Part shown: in pieces, positions 21,945 to 30,685 of the stretch
Layout of the letters: each line of letters starts with the position of its first letter
Numbering within the stretch: position 1 is the first letter of the stretch
Assembly: GCF_032108445.1 (NCBI RefSeq)
Contig: NZ_CP134876.1
Location: 2,418,001-2,482,000 of the forward strand
Direction: 5' to 3'
Length of the DNA: 64,000 bases
Source: Micromonospora halotolerans
GTDB taxonomy: Bacteria > Actinomycetota > Actinomycetes > Mycobacteriales > Micromonosporaceae
Made by a program: the position numbers and the translations under genes
The notes under the pieces: generated by a model
What the model was told of the DNA's origin: nothing
The model's database searches: none
Seen by the model: the letters and a program-made list of their open reading frames with translations, nothing else

Positions 21945-22298
21945 TCAGTGGCACAAAGCCGCCACGTTGACGAAGAGGCAGCACGAGGCGATCGTCGTCA
22001 CCAGGATCGCGCCGGCCGCCCGGAGCGCGACGTCGACGCCACCCCGTCCGCGCCGGGTGACGGACAACGTCTGCTCCAGGACGACCAGGAACACCCAGCC
22101 CGGCAGCAGCAGCGTCAGGTAGAAGTCCCAGGCCGGGTTCGCGAACGCGCTCGCGTTGCCGTTGCCGCCGTAGTTGGGGCAGTCCTCGAAGCGGGTGATC
22201 GGCTGGAGGACCGCCAGCAACGCCACGAAGAAGGCGCCGCCGACGAGGCAGACCCGGAAGCCGCTGAGACGGGACGGCGGCTTCCGGTCCTCGATCAT
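21945..22298 (-). CDS. hypothetical three-helix membrane protein
   Basis: 117 residues with hydrophobic segments at about 14-32 (FRVCLVGGAFFVALLAVL), 57-76 (FYLTLLLPGWVFLVVLEQ) and 92-114 (AGAILVTTIASCCLFVNVAAL). No family is recognised. It is convergent with the hydrolase gene, with a 4-nt gap, and divergent from the VOC gene. Confidence 0.6.
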   Translation of the reverse strand: MIEDRKPPSRLSGFRVCLVGGAFFVALLAVLQPITRFEDCPNYGGNGNASAFANPAWDFYLTLLLPGWVFLVVLEQTLSVTRRGRGGVDVALRAAGAILVTTIASCCLFVNVAALCH

Positions 22299-22411
22299 CG
22301 GCTCAGCCTAGAGGCATGCCCGGTTCCGTCGGCTTGCCGGAAACCACGAACCTCGGCGAGCGGCTCCGAAACCGCCTTGTTGTCCAGCTGGCGCGTCTCT
22401 ACGGTGCAGGG

Positions 22412-23116
22412 ATGCTTGCGCGAACGCTGACGGTGACCTTCGATGCGCACGATCCGGCTCGCCTGGCGCGGTTCTGGGCCGGGCTGCTCGGCCGGGAGGT
22501 CGTCGAGGACGCCGGTGCTGTGCTCCTGCCCGGCGATGACACGCAGGTCGGCCTCCGGTTCGTCGCGAGCAACACGAAGAAGATGGGGCCGAACCGCATC
22601 CACCTCCACCTGACCAGCGCCCGGCCCGACGATCAGGAGCACACGGTGGCGACGGCGCTGGAGCTCGGCGGCGGCCACCTCGACGTCGGGCAACGCCCCG
22701 AGGAGGGGCACATCGTCCTCGCCGACCCCGAGGGCAACGAGTTCTGCGTGATCGAAGCGGGCAACGGCTTCCTCGCCGGGTGCGGCCTGCTCGGGGAACT
22801 CGCCTGCGACGGCACCCGGGAGGTCGGCCTCTTCTGGAGCGCGGCGCTGGGCTGGCCGTTGGTGTGGGACCAGGACGAGGAGACCGCGATCCAGTCACCG
22901 CACGGCGGCACGAAGGCCGCGTGGGGAGGCCCGCCCGTGGCCCCGAAGAAGGCAAGGAACCGGCAGCGCTTCGACCTCACCCCGGCCGACGGCGACCAGC
23001 AGGCGGAGGTCGAGCGGCTGGTCTCCCTCGGGGCCACCCAGCTCGACGTCGGTGCGGACGGCGCCGTCGAGCTGGCCGATCCCGACGGCAACGAGTTCTG
23101 CGTCAGGCGGAACTGA
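22412..23116 (+). CDS. two-module VOC family protein
   Basis: 234 residues made of two tandem glyoxalase-like modules. Module one (1-115) runs from RTLTVTFDAHDPARLARFWAGLLG to DPEGNEFCVIEAG; module two (125-234) starts GELACDGTREVGLFWSAALGWPL and ends DPDGNEFCVRRN. The paired DP-E/D-GNEFCV endings show a gene duplication. A single active site is usual for such paired modules, and the substrate is unknown. TACGGT (22400-22405) is 12 nt before ATG 22412, so a leaderless mRNA is likely. Confidence 0.85.
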   Translation: MLARTLTVTFDAHDPARLARFWAGLLGREVVEDAGAVLLPGDDTQVGLRFVASNTKKMGPNRIHLHLTSARPDDQEHTVATALELGGGHLDVGQRPEEGHIVLADPEGNEFCVIEAGNGFLAGCGLLGELACDGTREVGLFWSAALGWPLVWDQDEETAIQSPHGGTKAAWGGPPVAPKKARNRQRFDLTPADGDQQAEVERLVSLGATQLDVGADGAVELADPDGNEFCVRRN

Positions 23117-23135
23117 TCTCGATAAGGTCGTTCGC

Positions 23136-23672
23136 ATGGCTGACGCTGTCGTGATTCCCGGCGCCTGGTTCGGTCCGGGCGCTCCCCTGCTGATGTACGC
23201 CGGGGACGTGGCGGAACAGCGGGGCGCAACGGTACATCGACACTCGTGGTCGCAGGAGATTCCGAAACTCGACCAGCCGGAAATCGAAAGCTGGGTCGGC
23301 GGCGAGATCGCCCCGTTGATCGACACCATTGGCGGTCGCCCACTGCTGATCGGCAAGTCGCTGGGCACGAACGCGGCAGCGATCGCCGCCGAGAGATCCT
23401 TACCGGCCGTGTGGCTCACGCCCCTGCTCACGCTGCCGTGGGTGGCTGACGCGTTGAGTCGCGCGACCGCGCCGTTCCTGCTCGTGGGTGGCACCGGCGA
23501 CGCAGTGTGGGACGGTGACATCGCCCGCCGGTTGACGCCCCACGTGCTCGAGGTCGGAGGCGCGGATCACGGCATGTACGTACCGGGCCCACTGACCGAG
23601 TCGATCGCGGTGCTCGGTCGGGTCGTGGTCGCCGTGGAGGAGTTCCTCGACGCGATCAGCTGGCCCGGCTAG
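23136..23672 (+). CDS. small alpha/beta-hydrolase
   Basis: 178 residues. The fold is recognisable by an N-terminal VVIPGAWFGPGAPL loop, the nucleophile elbow LLIGKSLGTNAAAI (GxSxG with Ser), an Asp in LVGGTGDAVWD and a C-terminal His in GGADHGMYV, the expected triad. TAAGGT (23123-23128) is 13 nt before ATG 23136, which suggests a leaderless transcript although the VOC gene ends only 19 nt upstream. The substrate is unknown. Confidence 0.75.
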   Translation: MADAVVIPGAWFGPGAPLLMYAGDVAEQRGATVHRHSWSQEIPKLDQPEIESWVGGEIAPLIDTIGGRPLLIGKSLGTNAAAIAAERSLPAVWLTPLLTLPWVADALSRATAPFLLVGGTGDAVWDGDIARRLTPHVLEVGGADHGMYVPGPLTESIAVLGRVVVAVEEFLDAISWPG

Positions 23673-23736
23673 GCCCCTGGTCCCGCTCCTCACCCGCATC
23701 CGCCGGCTGGCTCCGCTGGCACGGGTTGCTGTACGA

Positions 23737-24414
23737 CTACGGCGGAGCGACCGTGACGCGCGGCCATCGCCTGCCGGGGTCATGGCGCGACAGACGCGCT
23801 CGGGAAAGCTCGACCGTGATCCGTCGTGGGTTGCGCCGCCAGACGCCATCGAGCAGGTCGTCCAGCCCGAACGGGGCACAGACGTGCAGTGTCTCGGCAG
23901 CGTCGAGCCGCACCGCCACACAGGTAGCGGTCTCGGGCCAGGTCGCCACGGCATCGGCTATGGAGTGGAGTGCAGCGACCCGCCCCGTACCGAACACGCT
24001 CTCGTACCAGGTGTGTACGGCGGCCTGGTTGGTCGCCTCCCACGGGACCGCGGGATCGTGACGTCGTAGAAGCTCGGTAGCGGCGGCGTCATTGCCGGGG
24101 GTGAGGTCGTTCGCGTCGAAGAAGGCGACATCGACGTCCCGAACGTCCCGCGGATCGAAGCCGCCTCCGTACCGCTCGCCCCAGACGAGATCCCGGAGAA
24201 CACCGGCACCTACCCACGCGTCCGATAGGCCGGACTCCCGGACGGTCCTCAGCACATCGAGCAGCCACGGACACGATGCGATCACCCCGGCCAGCTCGGT
24301 GGTCCGTGAGCTGCGTGGCTCAGTCGACAGCGGGTCGACGAACCCGACGGGAGGCTCGTCGACGTACCGGCCTCGTCGGTACTCCTCGTCCGAAGCGGAC
24401 CCCTGCACACTCAC
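23737..24414 (-). CDS. nucleotidyltransferase-family protein
   Basis: 225 residues matching the DUF925-type nucleotidyltransferase family. Motif WVGAGVLRDLVWGERYGGGFDPRDVRDVDVAFFD contains the acidic pair DVDV of the catalytic strand, and a WEATNQAAVHTWYESVFG helix follows, then VAVRLD. The target is unknown; some members are antitoxin-like or modify small molecules. The GTG start has CAGCGT 12 nt upstream on the minus strand. Confidence 0.8.
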   Translation of the reverse strand: MSVQGSASDEEYRRGRYVDEPPVGFVDPLSTEPRSSRTTELAGVIASCPWLLDVLRTVRESGLSDAWVGAGVLRDLVWGERYGGGFDPRDVRDVDVAFFDANDLTPGNDAAATELLRRHDPAVPWEATNQAAVHTWYESVFGTGRVAALHSIADAVATWPETATCVAVRLDAAETLHVCAPFGLDDLLDGVWRRNPRRITVELSRARLSRHDPGRRWPRVTVAPP

Positions 24415-24519
24415 CCTGCCACGCTGTCAGATAACCGTGATCCGTGCGCCCTCTGTAGCGGGCTGTGTTGACCTTCGGCAGATCCGGATGCCTGGTCGAG
24501 GCGTCCCGTGCTCAGCTGA

Positions 24520-25245
24520 TCACGTGTGGGGATGGCGGGTGATGCCGTCCAAGATGGTGGTCAGGTTGTGGTGGAAGGTTTCCTCGGCGCTGGGGTGGGC
24601 GCCGTCGATCACGAGCCGGGCGACCGTGGGGTAGCGGCCCGTCTCGAGCATGCGGGTCAGGTAGGGCCCGAGACTTGCCTGCCAGGCGGACAGGTCGGTG
24701 CCGGTGGAACGGGCGGTGCGTCGCTCGGTGACCTCTCTGCGGAGCGCTCCGGTGATGAAGGCGTTGAGGGCGCCCAGGGCTCGCTGGAGGTCGTCGATGT
24801 CACGTACGCCCGGGGCCTGACTGAGCGCCGCCGCGGTCGATTCGCCCACGGCGAGCGCGTGGGGTCCCAGATGTGGCCTTGCGCCGAGCAGGTCGGCGAA
24901 CCACTCGTGCGCGAGGGCGGCGTCACGGGTCCGGTGAACGATGGCCAGGACCGTGGCGCGCCACCCGGATGGCTGGCCGGCCTCGGCGATCTCGGCGTAG
25001 ACGGCGTCGACCATCAGGTCGAGCAGCTCGGATCTGTTGACCACGTAGTCGTAGAGCCGCATCGGACCGACGCCGAGCTCCTTGGCGATCTTGCGTACGG
25101 ACAGCCCGTCGAGGCCGTGTGCGTCGGCGAGCCGGATCGCCGTGGCGGCGATCTTCTCGCGGCTCAGCGGCACGGGCGCCGCCCGGGGCTGGGGCTCGGG
25201 TCGTTCCCACACGGGCACGGGTGAGCTACCGTACGGCGTATCCAC
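24520..25245 (-). CDS. TetR-family regulator with TetR_C domain
   Basis: 241 residues. The DNA-binding HTH is at about 20-65 (LSREKIAATAIRLADAHGLDGLSVRKIAKELGVGPMRLYDYV); the C-terminal ligand domain resembles the true TetR_C group (YAEIAEAG...TRDAALAHEWFADLL). GTG 25245 lies at the centre of a 33-bp palindrome and is preceded by TACGCT 13 nt upstream on the minus strand, so it probably represses its own leaderless transcript and that of the divergent monooxygenase. Confidence 0.88.
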   Translation of the reverse strand: MDTPYGSSPVPVWERPEPQPRAAPVPLSREKIAATAIRLADAHGLDGLSVRKIAKELGVGPMRLYDYVVNRSELLDLMVDAVYAEIAEAGQPSGWRATVLAIVHRTRDAALAHEWFADLLGARPHLGPHALAVGESTAAALSQAPGVRDIDDLQRALGALNAFITGALRREVTERRTARSTGTDLSAWQASLGPYLTRMLETGRYPTVARLVIDGAHPSAEETFHHNLTTILDGITRHPHT

Positions 25246-25261
25246 GAGATACAGCGTACGG
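25229..25261. promoter_or_regulatory. 33-bp palindromic operator between tetR-like and monooxygenase genes
   Basis: CCGTACG-2-GTATC-5-GATAC-2-CGTACGG is symmetric about 25245. One arm contains the minus-strand -10 box TACGCT (25258-25253); the other edge overlaps the plus-strand TACGGT (25257-25262), 13 nt before ATG 25270. A repressor bound here would block both leaderless promoters at once. Binding by the adjacent TetR is inferred. Confidence 0.75.
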
Positions 25262-25269
25262 TAACGGAG

Positions 25270-26400
25270 ATGAAGATGCGAATCGCGATCGCCGGTGGCG
25301 GCCTCGGCGGCCTGACCCTGGCCCGGATCCTCCACCGGCACGGCATCGACGCGGTGGTGTACGAGCGCGAGGCGACCCGTTCCGCGCGCACGCAGGGCGG
25401 ATCGCTCGACCTGCACCCGGAGTCCGGGCAACTGGCCCTGGCCGAGGCGGGTCTCGCCGGCCGGTTCCGCACCGAGGCGCGGCCGGAGGGCGAGGAACAC
25501 CGCATCCTCGACCCGGCCGGACGCACCCTCGTGCACCACAGGCCACAGCCCGGTTCGTTCTCCGGACGTCCCGAGATCGACCGGAGGGCACTGCGGGATC
25601 TCCTGCTCGATTCGCTGCCGGGCGATGCGGTCGCGTGGCAGCACCGGCTCGTCGCGGCGACCCCACGACCCGACGGGGGCTTCGAGCTGACGTTCGATGG
25701 CGGCCACCGCGCCGACTGCGACATCCTCATCGGCGCGGACGGCGCGCGCTCGGTCGTCCGGTCGCTGCTGACCGACGCAAAGCTGTCCTACGTGTCCACC
25801 GTGGTGGAGCTGACCATCAGCGACGCCGACCGGCGCCACCCGGATCTCGCCGAGCTGGTCGGCCCCGGGAACCTGTGGTGCGTCGGCGTGAGCCAGATCC
25901 TTGCCGCGCAACGCCTCGGCGACGGCACCATACGAGTCGGGATCTCCCTGCGCGCAGAAGATCGCGACCTCGAGACCTACCGCAGCAAGCGGGCTCTGCT
26001 GGACCTGTTCGAAGGCTGGGACCCGGGCCTCACCGCACTCATCGAAGCCGGCGACGGCACGCCGACGCCTCGCCGGATCGAAGCGATGCCCATCGGCACG
26101 CGCTGGGCCCACCAGCCGGGCATCACCCTCATCGGTGACGCCGCGCATCTCATGCCGCCGGTCGGCGAGGGCGCCAATCAGGCCATGCTCGACGCCGCCG
26201 AACTCGCCGGCGAACTCGCCGCCAACCCCGCCGACCCCGACTCGGCGATCCGGGCGTACGAGGAGGCGATGTTCACCAGGACCCACGCGATCGCCGAGAT
26301 GTCCGCGCGGGTCCAGGCCATGATGCTGTCTCCCACCGCGGCGGAAGAAATCACGCGATTCTTCACCCCGCGCCCCAGCGAGCCGGCACCCGCAGGATGA
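25270..26400 (+). CDS. TetX-like FAD-dependent monooxygenase
   Basis: 376 residues, class A flavin monooxygenase. The FAD motif is IAGGGLGGLTLARIL (residues 8-22), followed by a TetX-type segment GGSLDLHPESGQLALAEAG and PEIDRRALRDLLLDSL, then the second FAD motif LIGDAAHLMPPVGEGANQAM. The layout resembles tetracycline-inactivating TetX and related enzymes; the true substrate is unproven. Start: ATG 25270 fits the leaderless spacing (TACGGT 13 nt upstream), while ATG 25276 has GGAG at 6 nt. It is divergent from, and probably repressed by, the TetR-family protein. Confidence 0.87.
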   Translation: MKMRIAIAGGGLGGLTLARILHRHGIDAVVYEREATRSARTQGGSLDLHPESGQLALAEAGLAGRFRTEARPEGEEHRILDPAGRTLVHHRPQPGSFSGRPEIDRRALRDLLLDSLPGDAVAWQHRLVAATPRPDGGFELTFDGGHRADCDILIGADGARSVVRSLLTDAKLSYVSTVVELTISDADRRHPDLAELVGPGNLWCVGVSQILAAQRLGDGTIRVGISLRAEDRDLETYRSKRALLDLFEGWDPGLTALIEAGDGTPTPRRIEAMPIGTRWAHQPGITLIGDAAHLMPPVGEGANQAMLDAAELAGELAANPADPDSAIRAYEEAMFTRTHAIAEMSARVQAMMLSPTAAEEITRFFTPRPSEPAPAG

Positions 26401-26469
26401 GAACGCAGGGGACTCCCGGCCAGGCGAACAGGGCGGTGAATCACGGGCGACCTCACTAAGGTGCCTCCG

Positions 26470-27060
26470 ATGCGCATTCCACCTCTGCCTGAGGCATCGC
26501 TGGATCTCACCGGCGACAAGGCCGCGAAGCGAGCAGTCGGCAACCGGCCGGCGAACGTCACCTCACCCATCACGATCGACGCCTACAACCCGGAGTGGCC
26601 GGCAATGTTCGCCAAGGAGGCGGCGGCCATCCGGACCGCGCTCGGCGACAGGGCGCTTGCGGTCGAACACGTCGGGTCGACCGCTGTGCCCGGTCTCGCG
26701 GCCAAGAACCGACTCGACATCGACCTCATCGTTGCCGACCCGGCGGATGAAGACGCGTACGTGCCGCCGCTCGAGGCCGCCGGCTACTTCCTCCGCACCC
26801 GTGACCCCGACTGGTACCAGCACCGCTGCCTCTGGACCCACGACCACGGCGTGAACCTGCACGTCTTCGGCCCTGACTGCGATGAGTATCTCCGGCACCT
26901 GCTCCTCAGAGACTGGCTCCGCAACCACCCGGAAGATCGCGATCGCTACGCGGCCGAGAAGTATCGAGTCGCCCAGGAACACCCGATGGACATGGCGTTG
27001 TACGTCCAAGGCAAGTCGGCGATCATCATCGACATCCTCAAGCGCTGCGGGCTGCGCTGA
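26470..27060 (+). CDS. GrpB/UPF0157-family protein
   Basis: 196 residues with the GrpB pattern: ITIDAYNPEWPAMFAKEAAAI, then VEHVGSTAVPGLAAKNRLDIDLIV, in which the HxGSTxVxG...DID stretch is the nucleotidyltransferase-fold signature, and NLHVF near the middle. The biochemical role is not established. TAAGGT (26457-26462) is 13 nt before ATG 26470, so this start is preferred over the GTG at 26461. Confidence 0.85.
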   Translation: MRIPPLPEASLDLTGDKAAKRAVGNRPANVTSPITIDAYNPEWPAMFAKEAAAIRTALGDRALAVEHVGSTAVPGLAAKNRLDIDLIVADPADEDAYVPPLEAAGYFLRTRDPDWYQHRCLWTHDHGVNLHVFGPDCDEYLRHLLLRDWLRNHPEDRDRYAAEKYRVAQEHPMDMALYVQGKSAIIIDILKRCGLR

Positions 27061-27197
27061 ACAGCACAGGGACATCATCGGCAGGATGGGCCGCGCCTGT
27101 TGCACCCCCGGAGTTGTCGTATCCGGGCCGCGTTGTTCGTAGCTACGGTGAGAGGCGGTCCACAAAGGCGCCGTCACGACCACAGGAGCTGCGACCG

Positions 27198-28022
27198 ATG
27201 ACGCACCCGCAGACCAAGGTCCACCGCATGTTCGAGCTCGTCGAGCCGATCGCGACCGTCACCTTCTCCGAGGTGCCGAACGAGGCGTTCCTGGCCATCG
27301 GCATGCGCAACTACTGGGACGGATACTTCGCGGGCCGGGCCGCGCCGCTGGGGCTGGCACCGGCCGCGGTGGTGCACGCGGTCTTCTACAACTTCGCCGA
27401 CGGCGAGGTGGCGCGCCACATCCCGTGGGTCTGGGGGAAGACCACCCCGCAGGAGGCGATCGCGGTGCGCGAGCGGGGCAGCGCCGCCGCGCTGCGGCAG
27501 ATGATCGGGCAGCTCGCCGACTCCCCCGATCTGGTGCGGGTCGCCGACCTCGCCACGCGAGCAGCGGTCAGCGCGCCGACCGAGGGCCGGGCGCTGTACG
27601 CAGGACTCCGGGCGCTCGACGTGCCCGCGGAGCCGGTGGCCAGGCTTTGGCACGCGGCGACGCTGCTGCGAGAGCACCGCGGGGACGGCCACAACGCCGC
27701 CCTCCTCGCCCACGGCATCGGCGGCACCGAGGCCCATGTCCTCCTCGCTCTCTCCCTCGGAATGCGGGCGGAGGAGTTCGGCCGGATCCACCACCTGCCC
27801 AAGGCGCAGCTGGCCGCTGTCGTCGACAGGCTGCGCGGCCGCGGCCTCGTGAGCTCGGCTGGCGGATTCACCGACGCCGGCCGGGAGACCAGGGAGCGGA
27901 TCGAGGCCCTCACCGACGAGCTGGCGGCGCCGGCGTACGACGTACTCAGCGTGGACGAGCTCGACGAGCTGGTCGCGGGGCTCGAGCCGATCGCCGCCGC
28001 GGTACAGGCCGTCGACGGCTGA
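27198..28022 (+). CDS. SCO6745-type helical/winged-helix protein
   Basis: 274 residues. Resembles the SCO6745 family of actinomycetes: MTHPQTKVHRMFELVEPIATVTFSEVPNEAFLAIGMRNYWDGYFAGRAAPLG, then a GTEAHVLLAL region and a C-terminal winged-helix-like end (KAQLAAVVDRLRGRGLVSSAGGFTDAG). The function is unknown. ATG 27198 has an AGGAG site 8 nt upstream. It is the last intact gene before the integrase remnants. Confidence 0.8.
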   Translation: MTHPQTKVHRMFELVEPIATVTFSEVPNEAFLAIGMRNYWDGYFAGRAAPLGLAPAAVVHAVFYNFADGEVARHIPWVWGKTTPQEAIAVRERGSAAALRQMIGQLADSPDLVRVADLATRAAVSAPTEGRALYAGLRALDVPAEPVARLWHAATLLREHRGDGHNAALLAHGIGGTEAHVLLALSLGMRAEEFGRIHHLPKAQLAAVVDRLRGRGLVSSAGGFTDAGRETRERIEALTDELAAPAYDVLSVDELDELVAGLEPIAAAVQAVDG

Positions 28023-28049
28023 AGGGGTGCATCAGGCGACGGCCACGAC

Positions 28050-28295
28050 CCCCGCCCGCTGCCACTGTGGGTGCCGGCTGTCCGGGCGTTCGAGTCGCAG
28101 CGGGTGCGCCAGGCCAAGGAACGGCTCGCCGCCGGTGAGGTGCGGTCGGATCTGAACCTGGTCTTCGCCAGCACCATCGGCACGGCGATGGAACCGCGGA
28201 ACGTCAACCGGCGCTTCGAGCAGCTGCGCACGGCGGCCGCTCTGGACTGGCTCCACCTGCACGACCTGCGGCACACCTTCGCCACGTTCCTGTGC
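28050..28295 (+). pseudogene. C-terminal fragment of a tyrosine integrase
   Basis: The frame encodes PLPLWVPAVRAFESQRVRQA through NLVFASTIGTAMEPRNVNRRF to LHLHDLRHTFATFL, the box II HxLRH region of phage-type tyrosine recombinases. It ends abruptly at the base where the left copy of the tRNA-Ala 3'-end repeat starts (28296). The N-terminal half and the catalytic Tyr are missing, so it is inactive. It is probably a relic of an older element at the same tRNA. Confidence 0.75.
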
Positions 28296-28322
28296 TGGTG
28301 GAGCCCAGGGGACTTGAACCCC
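28296..28322. repeat. attL-like copy of the tRNA-Ala 3' end
   Basis: 27 bp identical to 33525-33551. It contains the CCA end, acceptor strand and T-arm of tRNA-Ala on the minus strand and lacks the rest of the tRNA. Sequence similarity stops on both sides. It is the left boundary of the integrated element. Confidence 0.8.
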
Positions 28323-28407
28323 AAAAACGCGATCATGGAACGTCGGAGGTGTGAGCGGTCTCTGACCTGCTGTTACCTCCGATCGACTTCCATCGCCCGA
28401 GATCTGT

Positions 28408-28451
28408 TTGCGGCCTCAGCTGGTCCCGATGTGGTCCCGATGATCTTGCCG
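28408..28451. repeat. 44-bp repeat, copy 1
   Basis: This block matches 30537-30580 with one mismatch in 44 bp. It contains the near-tandem words GGTCCCGATGTGGTCCCGAT. A diverged version, GTGGTCCCGGTGTGGTCC, occurs at 33464-33481 between the integrase stop and the tRNA, which suggests that the block is an integrase-proximal arm sequence duplicated within the element. Confidence 0.7.
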
Positions 28452-28616
28452 GTCCTATCTCAGCCCACCCCTGCCTCGCAAAAGATCAAGACGTATGTCC
28501 GGCTACGTCGGCTACTGCGGCTGACCTGCTCGTTCCGTCGGCTCGCGTCGACGTAGGACCGGCTAGGTCTGCTGGCTTGGCTGTACGGTTGGCTGTACAG
28601 CCAACAGGATGGGACT

Positions 28617-29312
28617 GTGCACGCCGAACCGACGATGCTCCTCGTCCACAGTCCGCTCCTCACCTCGGCGACGTGGGACGCCCTGCGGCCACACCTCGAA
28701 GCAGCGGGGTGGCGCACGGCGGTACTGGACCTTCGCCCCTTGGTCGAGGCACCGTCCTTTCACGCGGCGGTCTGCGCGGAAGCGGCAACCAGCGTCTCCC
28801 CTGGCGCGCTTACCGTCGTCGGCCATAGCCGCGCAGGTGCTTACCTGCCCGGCATCGCCGACGCAGTCGGCAGCCACCGGCTAGACGTCGTCTTCCTCGA
28901 CGCCCGCCTGCCGCACCCCGGCACCAGCTGGGTTGGGTCACTACCGCGGGAGCGGGCCACGTGGCTGCGGGAGATGGCGGTCTCGGGCCGGCTGCCGACG
29001 TGGGATACCTGGTTCCCCACCGCCTCCCTTGACGATCTCCTGCCCGACCCCGGCCAGCGGCGCCATGTCCTGCACGACTTACCCGAGCTGCCTTGGAAGC
29101 TCGTCTCCGAGGTGCTGCCCGCGCCAGGCGCAACGTGGAACTCCGCCAGGCGGATCTACCTCCAACTGAGCGCTGCATACGGGTCCACGGCAGAGCGGGC
29201 GGAAGAAGGCGGCTACCTGGTCCGGCGCATGGACGGCGATCACCTGGCGATGGTCACGCAACCCGCGATGGTCACGGATCTGCTTCTGTCGGCGATCGGG
29301 ACGTCCGACTGA
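28617..29312 (+). CDS. alpha/beta-hydrolase-like cargo protein
   Basis: 231 residues. The fold is indicated by TMLLVHSPLLTSATWDALRPHLEAAGW, the elbow VVGHSRAGAYLPGIA (Ser nucleophile, GHSRAG), and a C-terminal MDGDHLAMVTQPA with the expected His. The acid residue is not certain. GTG 28617 has CAGGAT 12 nt upstream; ATG 28635 is an alternative. It lies inside the tRNA-Ala element and is probably cargo. The substrate is unknown. Confidence 0.75.
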   Translation: MHAEPTMLLVHSPLLTSATWDALRPHLEAAGWRTAVLDLRPLVEAPSFHAAVCAEAATSVSPGALTVVGHSRAGAYLPGIADAVGSHRLDVVFLDARLPHPGTSWVGSLPRERATWLREMAVSGRLPTWDTWFPTASLDDLLPDPGQRRHVLHDLPELPWKLVSEVLPAPGATWNSARRIYLQLSAAYGSTAERAEEGGYLVRRMDGDHLAMVTQPAMVTDLLLSAIGTSD

Positions 29313-29347
29313 AAAGCAGCCGCCCGGTAGCATCGGAGGGCTAGGAC

Positions 29348-29405
29348 GGCGGCTTCTACCTGAGTACGCCCAAGGGCGGCTCGGCCGGCACGATCGACCT
29401 GGACC
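29348..29405 (+). pseudogene. 58-bp relic of the tRNA-proximal integrase
   Basis: Bases 29348-29405 match 32995-33052 with three mismatches and encode GGFYLSTPKGGSAGTIDLD, the same segment as in the broken integrase at 32637-33462. Nothing else of the integrase is recognisable around it. The remainder of 29313-29680 holds no gene that can be supported. Confidence 0.75.
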
Positions 29406-29680
29406 AAAGGCGGCTCCACACAGTTGATGCTTGCTGATCAATGCCGACGACTGGTGTTGTCGTCCGGGACTTTGCTGTCCCGTACCAACGGTTGACGGCT
29501 GTTGGCGTCTCGCTGACTTCCTGCTGACTGACGGCCGTCAGGGCTCAGCCCGACGGGCACCTTCGTCCAGCCCCGCTCGCCTCGCCCGGTAGGATCGCGA
29601 GCTTGTTCGCACTGCAGGGAGCCCATGAGTTCCGCGTACGGCCGCCCCGGCAGTTCCCATGCTGAGAGTAGGTTTCGTCA

Positions 29681-30061
29681 ATGGCATGCCGTATCGGTGA
29701 GCTCGTGCTCAAGTGCCACGACCCCGAGGTGCTGGCGCGGTTCTGGTGCGAGGTCTTGGACTTCATAGAGCTCGATCGCGAAGAGGGGGTCTACATCGAG
29801 ATAGGCCCGCGCGAAGGGTTCGGCGGCCCGCAGCCGACGATCTTCCTCATCCGCGACGACGAGCCGAAGAACGGGCATGCCCGGCTGCACATCGACGTCA
29901 ACCCCACCGACCGCGATCAGGACGCCGAGCTCGAGCGCCTCCTGGCCGCCGGGGCCAAACTCGTCGACATCGGTCAGCCTGCGGATGCGTCCTGGCACGT
30001 CCTCGCCGATCCGGAAGGCAACGAGTTCTGCCTGCTCAAGCGCCGCCTCGACCCACTCTGA
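29681..30061 (+). CDS. VOC family protein (cargo)
   Basis: 126-residue single VOC module: CRIGELVLKCHDPEVLARFWCEVLDF, then ARLHIDVNPTDRDQDAELERLLAAGAKLVD and the typical ending VLADPEGNEFCLLKRR. It is close in style to the two-module protein at 22412. TAGGTT (29669-29674) is 12 nt before ATG 29681, so it is probably leaderless. The substrate is unknown. Confidence 0.83.
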   Translation: MACRIGELVLKCHDPEVLARFWCEVLDFIELDREEGVYIEIGPREGFGGPQPTIFLIRDDEPKNGHARLHIDVNPTDRDQDAELERLLAAGAKLVDIGQPADASWHVLADPEGNEFCLLKRRLDPL

Positions 30062-30685
30062 CCGCCCTCGCCCAAACGATCGACGTAGCCGCCACCCTGC
30101 AGCCGCCGACAAGATCTGGCGACCCCATCAATAGCTGGGGGGCCGGGTGGATGCTCGACCCGCCCCGTGTCGCATGCGTGTGCCTTGACGCACGGACGCT
30201 GGCGGTCCCGGCGGCGGTCTGCTCGGCTCGCCCCGGGTCTTCGGCGGCGGGATGGCGCTACCGCAACCAGCACGGACCGCGACCCGCCGACGGAGCCCCG
30301 GGCCATCCTGGAGCCGGAGCGCCCCCGCCGGAGGCGCACTAGCCGCAACCCCGCGACCGCCGCCAGCTCGCCGACGCGGGCCGGTGTGCGCTCCCTTACG
30401 CCGCGCGGGCACGTGGCCGCGCGGCCCGGCCGGCTGCCGGCCCACCCCTCACTCGTCAACGATCTGTCGTTCTGCGGCGGCCCCCGGACTTCCCGCTGTC
30501 CGCGCCAGCCGCCGGGCGTCAGGCGTGACGGCCGCATTGCGGCCTCAGGTGGTCCCGATGTGGTCCCGATGATCTTGCCGATCGAGGCGGCCCGAGCCGG
30601 CGCCGTCCGCCTGGTCCTCGACGGCTCGGTCAAGTCCGCCCCGGTGGCTCCACGCGTGGCTCCCAAAGGCCCCTCATGGGGCGAC
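30062..30685. other. gene-free stretch inside the element
   Basis: No coding frame here has a credible start, composition or family match. The only structure seen is the second copy of the 44-bp repeat (30537-30580). Confidence 0.5.
30537..30580. repeat. 44-bp repeat, copy 2
   Basis: One mismatch to 28408-28451, including the paired GGTCCCGAT words. Same orientation, 2129 bp apart. It marks an internal duplication or the junction of two related elements. Confidence 0.7.

Noticed and set aside
28570..28606. A possible second tRNA or riboswitch in the inverted GGCTGTAC/GTACAGCC words
   Set aside because: The words form only a short stem, with no cloverleaf or known aptamer; a related word occurs at 32293 in the element.
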